From the NCBI GenBank assembly GCA_000695325.1, contig AVPN01002080.1, positions 1-21,954 of the forward strand: DNA of 21,954 nt. The letters are read 5' to 3'. The notes under the pieces are model-generated. The model made no database searches and had not been told where the DNA came from. It was given only the letters and a program-made list of their open reading frames with translations. Shown in pieces: positions 18,702-21,954 of the stretch. The first letter of the stretch is position 1. Every line of letters begins with the position of its first letter. The translations under genes and the position numbers were made by a program. This DNA comes from Pleurobrachia bachei. Lineage: Eukaryota; Ctenophora; Tentaculata; Cydippida; Pleurobrachiidae.

Positions 18702-18808
18702 CACCCTCTGTCCTTGGGTGTCGACTGGGGGATGCTCCAACATTCTCACACCCTAGGGAAACCTGGGGTAGAATTATTTCAAACCGTGTCAAACCGTGTC
18801 AAACCGTG
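18702..18808 (+). other. LINE 3' UTR and 10-bp tail repeat
   Basis: This is a short non-coding stretch after the ORF2 stop, ending in three exact copies of TCAAACCGTG (18779-18808). CR1-group LINEs characteristically end in short tandem repeats rather than poly(A), so this is probably the element's 3' terminus. Confidence 0.5.
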
Positions 18809-18920
18809 TCACACACACACACACACACACACAGATGTTCAGAATCACACACACACACAAACGAACAAACAGATGTTCAGAATCACACACACACACACAA
18901 ACAGATGTTCAGAATCACAA
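18809..18920. repeat. CA microsatellite with AGATGTTCAGAATCAC minisatellite
   Basis: Three copies of AGATGTTCAGAATCAC (starting near 18832, 18870 and 18902) are separated by (CA)n runs. It directly follows the LINE tail. Confidence 0.85.
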
Positions 18921-19153
18921 AGATATGTAAACTATATCAAAATAAAAGAAGAAAGAAGGTACGGTGTATCTATTCAGAGTCCCATGGTACTGGTAGTTTG
19001 TAGTCCAAAGTGTGATATAAAATTGTGTGGACCCTCTCTCCTAAAATAATTTTCAAAGCAACATAACCCAACGAAACAAAATAATCTACTTTTTGGGAAT
19101 GAAATTTCACCACGAAAGGGAGAAAGATCACATTTCACCAGACACCACACACG
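18921..19153. other. Intergenic / probable 3' UTR of the AP2M1-like gene (minus strand)
   Basis: No ORF is supported. It lies immediately downstream, on the minus strand, of the AP2M1-like stop codon. I see no AATAAA on the minus strand within it. Confidence 0.35.
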
Positions 19154-19288
19154 TTAATAACGGGTTTCGTAAAGTCCGCTCCTACCGATGTACCTCACCC
19201 ATTTCACGGTCTCTCGGTCACTGTAGTTCAGTTTAGGCTCAAAGACCTTCAAGTACCGGACCTTGAGGCCACTTGGTGCGTAGGGGGT
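19154..19288 (-). CDS. AP2M1: AP-2 complex mu subunit, terminal exon A (canonical type)
   Basis: On the minus strand an acceptor (CCCTTTTCAG) ends at 19289. The exon of 135 nt (44 codons plus TAA at 19156-19154) begins [20 protein letters not shown] and ends [17 protein letters not shown]. This is the conserved C-terminus of the mu2 subunit of the AP-2 clathrin adaptor, which binds YxxPhi sorting signals on membrane cargo during endocytosis. WVR corresponds to W421-V-R423 of the 435-residue human protein; both pocket residues are kept. The exon starts in phase 0, fitting the penultimate exon at 20133-20244. Upstream on this strand lies a second, different terminal exon (19625-19759). Confidence 0.88.
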   Translation of the reverse strand, partial: TPYAPSGLKVRYLKVFEPKLNYSDRETVKWVRYIGRSGLYETRY

Positions 19289-19624
19289 CTGAAAAGGGGG
19301 ACAGTTAATTGGGGGTCTCTCAAGATATAATACATTTGGTGGGGAGCAGGGTGGTTGGGGGACAGCAGCAAAATCAAATGACAAATGCTTTCACAAATAT
19401 AATAGGCTTCCAATCAGATCAAAATACAAAATCCCGTGAAATTCAAGCACACGTACAGAAAAAACCCATATGAAATAGCGTTTTGATCAAATCAAGGTGT
19501 ATTATTCTCTCAGTTTCTCTTATTCTCTCTCGATCTGATATCAGTGAGAGCAGGTAGGGGGCTGTAGGTCACAAAGTAAGGATCAAATCACACACACACT
19601 CACACTCACACCTCGGTGTGATAT
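19289..19624 (-). other. Intron or 3' UTR between the two AP2M1 terminal exons
   Basis: Read on the minus strand, this separates terminal exon B from terminal exon A. It includes a CA/CTCA simple repeat (19588-19613) and the outer end of the large palindrome at 19405. If exon B is used it would be 3' UTR; if exon A is used it is part of an intron. No AATAAA was seen. Confidence 0.5.
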
Positions 19625-19759
19625 CTACACCCGGACTTCGTACAGGCCTGCTCTCCCAATATATCGGATGAATTTAGTGGTCTGTGGATCAGAGTACCCC
19701 AGCTTCGGTTCGAATACTTTTAGGTAGCGGACCTTGAGGCCGCTTGGAGCATATGCAAC
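19625..19759 (-). CDS. AP2M1: AP-2 mu subunit, terminal exon B (divergent alternative)
   Basis: This is a 135-nt minus-strand exon: an acceptor (ACACACCAG preceded by a C/T-rich tract), 44 codons and a stop at 19627-19625. It begins [20 protein letters not shown] and ends [17 protein letters not shown]. It aligns without gaps to exon A, with 11 of 44 residues different. The YxxPhi-pocket tryptophan (human W421) is Phe, while the equivalent of R423 is kept. It has the same phase-0 start as exon A, so it could splice to the same upstream exon. Both ends of the frame are open with no lesions. It is duplicated in the opposite arm. Confidence 0.85.
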   Translation of the reverse strand, partial: VAYAPSGLKVRYLKVFEPKLGYSDPQTTKFIRYIGRAGLYEVRV

Positions 19760-20132
19760 CTGGTGTGTGTTACGTTGCAGGGGTAGAAGGTTAGGGAGTA
19801 GAAAAGGTGGAACAGTGACGAGAACAGAGAGGCACATAGCTATAGGAAGAAAACATGTGGTGGAGGCATATAGGAACATATGGGAACATGGTGTTGCACT
19901 ATGCGGCAAGGCCTTGAAAAACGGACATAGCAACATGGAGAGTTTGTTACTAGAACAGTGACTAGCTGGGCTAGGAACACTACACAGAACATGTGGTGAG
20001 AGGAACGTAGCTATAGGAACATGTGGTGAACATCATAGCGCTAGTCAGCAGCTTTCTGACACACACAGACACAGGAGTGAGGAACAGTACACAACAGCAA
20101 CATCAGAGATAATACACACAAATGATACATAC
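19760..20132 (-). other. Intron of the AP2M1-like gene (left arm)
   Basis: It lies between the penultimate exon donor (GAG then GTATGT) and the exon B acceptor. It contains repeated phrases such as ACATGTGG and TATAGGAACATA (19850-20040). No ORF is supported. Confidence 0.65.
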
Positions 20133-20244
20133 CTCAAAGTTCATTGAGATGGGTGGCCGTTGCCACTTTTTGTTGTCGGAACTAGGTAGTAACTCTATTT
20201 CAGCAGTTAATTGGGCCTCCTTCAAACCAGCTAATCTTCGAATC
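20133..20244 (-). CDS. AP2M1: AP-2 mu subunit, penultimate exon (left arm copy)
   Basis: A minus-strand exon of 112 nt between an acceptor (TCTCACTAG) and a donor (GAG then GTATGT). After one base completing the previous codon it encodes [20 protein letters not shown] and then [17 protein letters not shown], the conserved segment just upstream of the final mu2 strand region. It ends in phase 0, matching both terminal exons. Upstream exons are not present: the intron runs into the palindrome axis at 20398-20430. Confidence 0.88.
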
Positions 20245-20583
20245 CTAGTGAGAGAGTGGTATTATAATTGCCGATGGTACATTTAGAATAACTGGTATAG
20301 TCAATTTTTTTAACCAAGGGACAGGGGGGGTCTTTTTGACCTTATTTCAAACGCGCATATCTCCGGTTCCTGATGAGGTAGAGACTTGAAATTTGGAGGT
20401 TATGTAGAACTTGGCATGATCTTCCTAGCATCCAAATTTCAAGTCTCGACCTCATCAGGAACCGGAGATATGCGCGTTTGAAATAAGGTCAAAAAGACCC
20501 CCCCTGTCCCTTGGTTAAAAAAATTGACTATACCAGTTATTCTAAATGTACCATCGGCAATTATAATACCACTCTCTCACTAG
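20245..20583. repeat. Palindrome axis region: intron remnants around a 33-bp unpaired centre
   Basis: 20398-20430 is the only asymmetric part of the palindrome. The surrounding 20330-20500 (G7/C7 runs, ACGCGCATATCTCCGG, TAGAGACTTGAAA) resembles the hairpin repeat near 13705-13850. The palindrome may have formed at, or be templated by, this hairpin. Confidence 0.65.
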
Positions 20584-20695
20584 GATTCGAAGATTAGCTG
20601 GTTTGAAGGAGGCCCAATTAACTGCTGAAATAGAGTTACTACCTAGTTCCGACAACAAAAAGTGGCAACGGCCACCCATCTCAATGAACTTTGAG
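20584..20695 (+). CDS. AP2M1: AP-2 mu subunit, penultimate exon (right arm copy)
   Basis: This is the mirror copy of 20133-20244, now on the plus strand, with identical coding sequence and splice sites. It lacks upstream exons on this side too, so neither copy can form a complete gene within the window. Confidence 0.85.
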
Positions 20696-21068
20696 GTATG
20701 TATCATTTGTGTGTATTATCTCTGATGTTGCTGTTGTGTACTGTTCCTCACTCCTGTGTCTGTGTGTGTCAGAAAGCTGCTGACTAGCGCTATGATGTTC
20801 ACCACATGTTCCTATAGCTACGTTCCTCTCACCACATGTTCTGTGTAGTGTTCCTAGCCCAGCTAGTCACTGTTCTAGTAACAAACTCTCCATGTTGCTA
20901 TGTCCGTTTTTCAAGGCCTTGCCGCATAGTGCAACACCATGTTCCCATATGTTCCTATATGCCTCCACCACATGTTTTCTTCCTATAGCTATGTGCCTCT
21001 CTGTTCTCGTCACTGTTCCACCTTTTCTACTCCCTAACCTTCTACCCCTGCAACGTAACACACACCAG
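20696..21068 (+). other. Intron of the AP2M1-like gene (right arm)
   Basis: It starts GTATGT and ends ACACACCAG after a pyrimidine-rich tract (20995-21050). It is the mirror of 19760-20132. Confidence 0.65.
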
Positions 21069-21203
21069 GTTGCATATGCTCCAAGCGGCCTCAAGGTCCG
21101 CTACCTAAAAGTATTCGAACCGAAGCTGGGGTACTCTGATCCACAGACCACTAAATTCATCCGATATATTGGGAGAGCAGGCCTGTACGAAGTCCGGGTG
21201 TAG
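21069..21203 (+). CDS. AP2M1: AP-2 mu subunit, terminal exon B (right arm copy)
   Basis: This is the mirror copy of 19625-19759: 44 codons plus TAG, ending AGLYEVRV. No terminal exon A follows on this side, because the arm ends at 21423, before the equivalent of 19288. Confidence 0.83.
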   Translation, partial: VAYAPSGLKVRYLKVFEPKLGYSDPQTTKFIRYIGRAGLYEVRV

Positions 21204-21423
21204 ATATCACACCGAGGTGTGAGTGTGAGTGTGTGTGTGATTTGATCCTTACTTTGTGACCTACAGCCCCCTACCTGCTCTCACTGATATCAGATCGAGA
21301 GAGAATAAGAGAAACTGAGAGAATAATACACCTTGATTTGATCAAAACGCTATTTCATATGGGTTTTTTCTGTACGTGTGCTTGAATTTCACGGGATTTT
21401 GTATTTTGATCTGATTGGAAGCC

Positions 21424-21463
21424 GTGGTTGTTTTCTGGCCCGTGCCTTGCCCTTGCTTGTACC
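21424..21463 (-). pseudogene. Truncated 90-bp repeat exon / right copy of the 40-bp direct repeat
   Basis: The minus-strand exon starts at 21462 after CTCCAG and is cut at 21424 by the palindrome arm. It encodes TSKGKARARKQPP-type sequence. It is identical to 17465-17504, and is therefore probably the other half of the terminal exon now at 17097-17503. Confidence 0.6.
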
Positions 21464-21601
21464 TGGAGGGGGTCTGAGTTGTGAAAAAAGAATGGAATTG
21501 AATTAAAACTGTAAATTTTCACACCCAGTAACTTAAACCGGATCTAGAGCCTAAAGCTGTAAATCTTCACACCCAGTTATCATTTCACTTTCTTTTCCTA
21601 C

Positions 21602-21691
21602 CTGGTCGGACTGGAGATACAGGAGGGAGATCATCGTCAGTGTTCATCGCAGGTGGTTGCTTTCTGGCCCGTGCCTTGCCCTTGCTTGTAC
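21602..21691 (-). CDS. 90-bp repeat exon, copy 2
   Basis: A minus-strand exon of exactly 90 nt with a CTCCAG acceptor and a G/GTAGG donor, phase 1 at both ends. It encodes TSKGKARARKQPPAMNTDDD then a Pro/Val tail (LPPVSP). It is basic then acidic/proline-rich, so probably a disordered linker repeat. It belongs to the same gene as 17097-17503. Confidence 0.65.
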
Positions 21692-21783
21692 CTGGAGGGG
21701 GTCTGAGTTGTGAAAAAAGAATGGAATTGAATTAAAACTGTAAATCTTCACACCCAGTTTTCATTTACACTTTCTTTTCCTAC

Positions 21784-21873
21784 CTGGTGGGACTGGAGAT
21801 ACAGGAGGGAGATCATCGTCAGTGTTCATCGCAGGTGGTTGCTTTCTGGCCCGTGCCTTGCCCTTGCTTGTAC
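21784..21873 (-). CDS. 90-bp repeat exon, copy 1
   Basis: This is the tandem duplicate of 21602-21691, differing by about one base, with the same splice sites and phase 1-1. The flanking intron sequence (GAATGGAATTGAATTAAAACTGTAAATCTTCACACC) is duplicated too, giving a 182-bp unit; the leftmost unit is longer by an internal 45-bp repeat (21526-21575). The gene family is not recognised. Confidence 0.65.
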
Positions 21874-21954
21874 CTGGAGGGGGCGTGAGTTGTGAAAAAG
21901 GAATGGAATTGAATTAAAACTGTAAATCTTCACACCCAGTTATCATTTCACTTT

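Larger units (their letters stand above)
19405..20397. repeat. Left arm of 993-bp inverted repeat (large palindrome)
   Basis: It pairs with 20431-21423 with a constant coordinate sum of 40828, so there is no net indel. I noticed one mismatch (20380, A against C). The 33-bp centre is asymmetric. The arms carry the AP2M1 penultimate exon, an intron and terminal exon B. Near identity points to a very recent event, active gene conversion, or an artefact. Confidence 0.9.
20431..21423. repeat. Right arm of 993-bp inverted repeat
   Basis: This is the reverse complement of 19405-20397, ending at GATTGGAAGCC (21423), where the 40-bp repeat of the host exon begins. Confidence 0.9.

Noticed and set aside
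19734-19961. Plus-strand 75-codon frame (mirrored at 20867-21094)
   Set aside because: It is antisense to AP2M1 terminal exon B and its intron. The sense-strand exon with splice sites explains the conservation.
1-21954. CRISPR array, bacterial operon or phage system
   Set aside because: The repeats are not regularly spaced short direct repeats, the genes have eukaryotic introns, and the mobile elements are animal-type LINEs.

Overview
This window looks like a repeat-rich piece of an invertebrate animal nuclear genome. There are spliced host exons with GT/AG borders, tRNA-derived repeats, long non-LTR retrotransposon (LINE) copies, foldback elements, CA-type microsatellites and no bacterial operon structure. 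The best host landmark is the C-terminal end of the clathrin adaptor AP-2 mu subunit. A basal marine animal such as a sponge or cnidarian is plausible, but the phylum is not fixed by anything I can see.

Layout. 1-672: an unidentified open frame with one membrane span, then two minus-strand tRNA-like repeats. 673-10022: a LINE array made by two head-to-tail partial duplications. It holds leader + ORF1 (copy 1), leader + ORF1 (copy 2, frameshifted, carrying the complete SGNH/esterase C-terminus), linker, ORF2a (endonuclease, truncated), linker, and ORF2b (endonuclease + reverse transcriptase). 10023-10404: a foldback repeat at a junction between ORF2 copies. 10405-16492: ORF2 3' fragments arranged as two tail-to-tail palindromes (axes near 11812 and 15501), each centred on a 220-bp element with terminal inverted repeats. 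A symmetric phase 1-1 host exon lies between them (14002-14415, minus). 16493-17096: intergenic, with another foldback. 17097-17503: terminal exon of an unidentified minus-strand gene whose 90-bp repeated exons reappear at 21424-21873. 17505-21423 appears to be inserted into that exon between 40-bp direct repeats. It contains an ORF1-like fragment, an ORF2 C-terminus with a zinc knuckle, a LINE 3' tail, and a 993-bp-arm palindrome carrying AP2M1 exons in both orientations.

What stands out. (1) Two blocks of 50 and 31 nt are exact base-by-base complements, NOT reverse complements, of the expected repeat sequence, in register (81/81 positions). No known DNA process makes this, so it is either a processing artefact or something new. 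(2) On the minus strand the AP2M1 gene has two alternative terminal exons of identical length and phase. One replaces the cargo-pocket tryptophan (W421 in human numbering) by phenylalanine. (3) The LINE ORF1 combines a possible inactive AlkB-like fold with an SGNH domain, and its leader carries two tandem TGACGTCA motifs. (4) A host exon fragment is fused in frame to a reverse-transcriptase fragment.

The abundance of near-perfect palindromes and tandem partial copies means chimeric reads or misassembly must be excluded before any biology is claimed.
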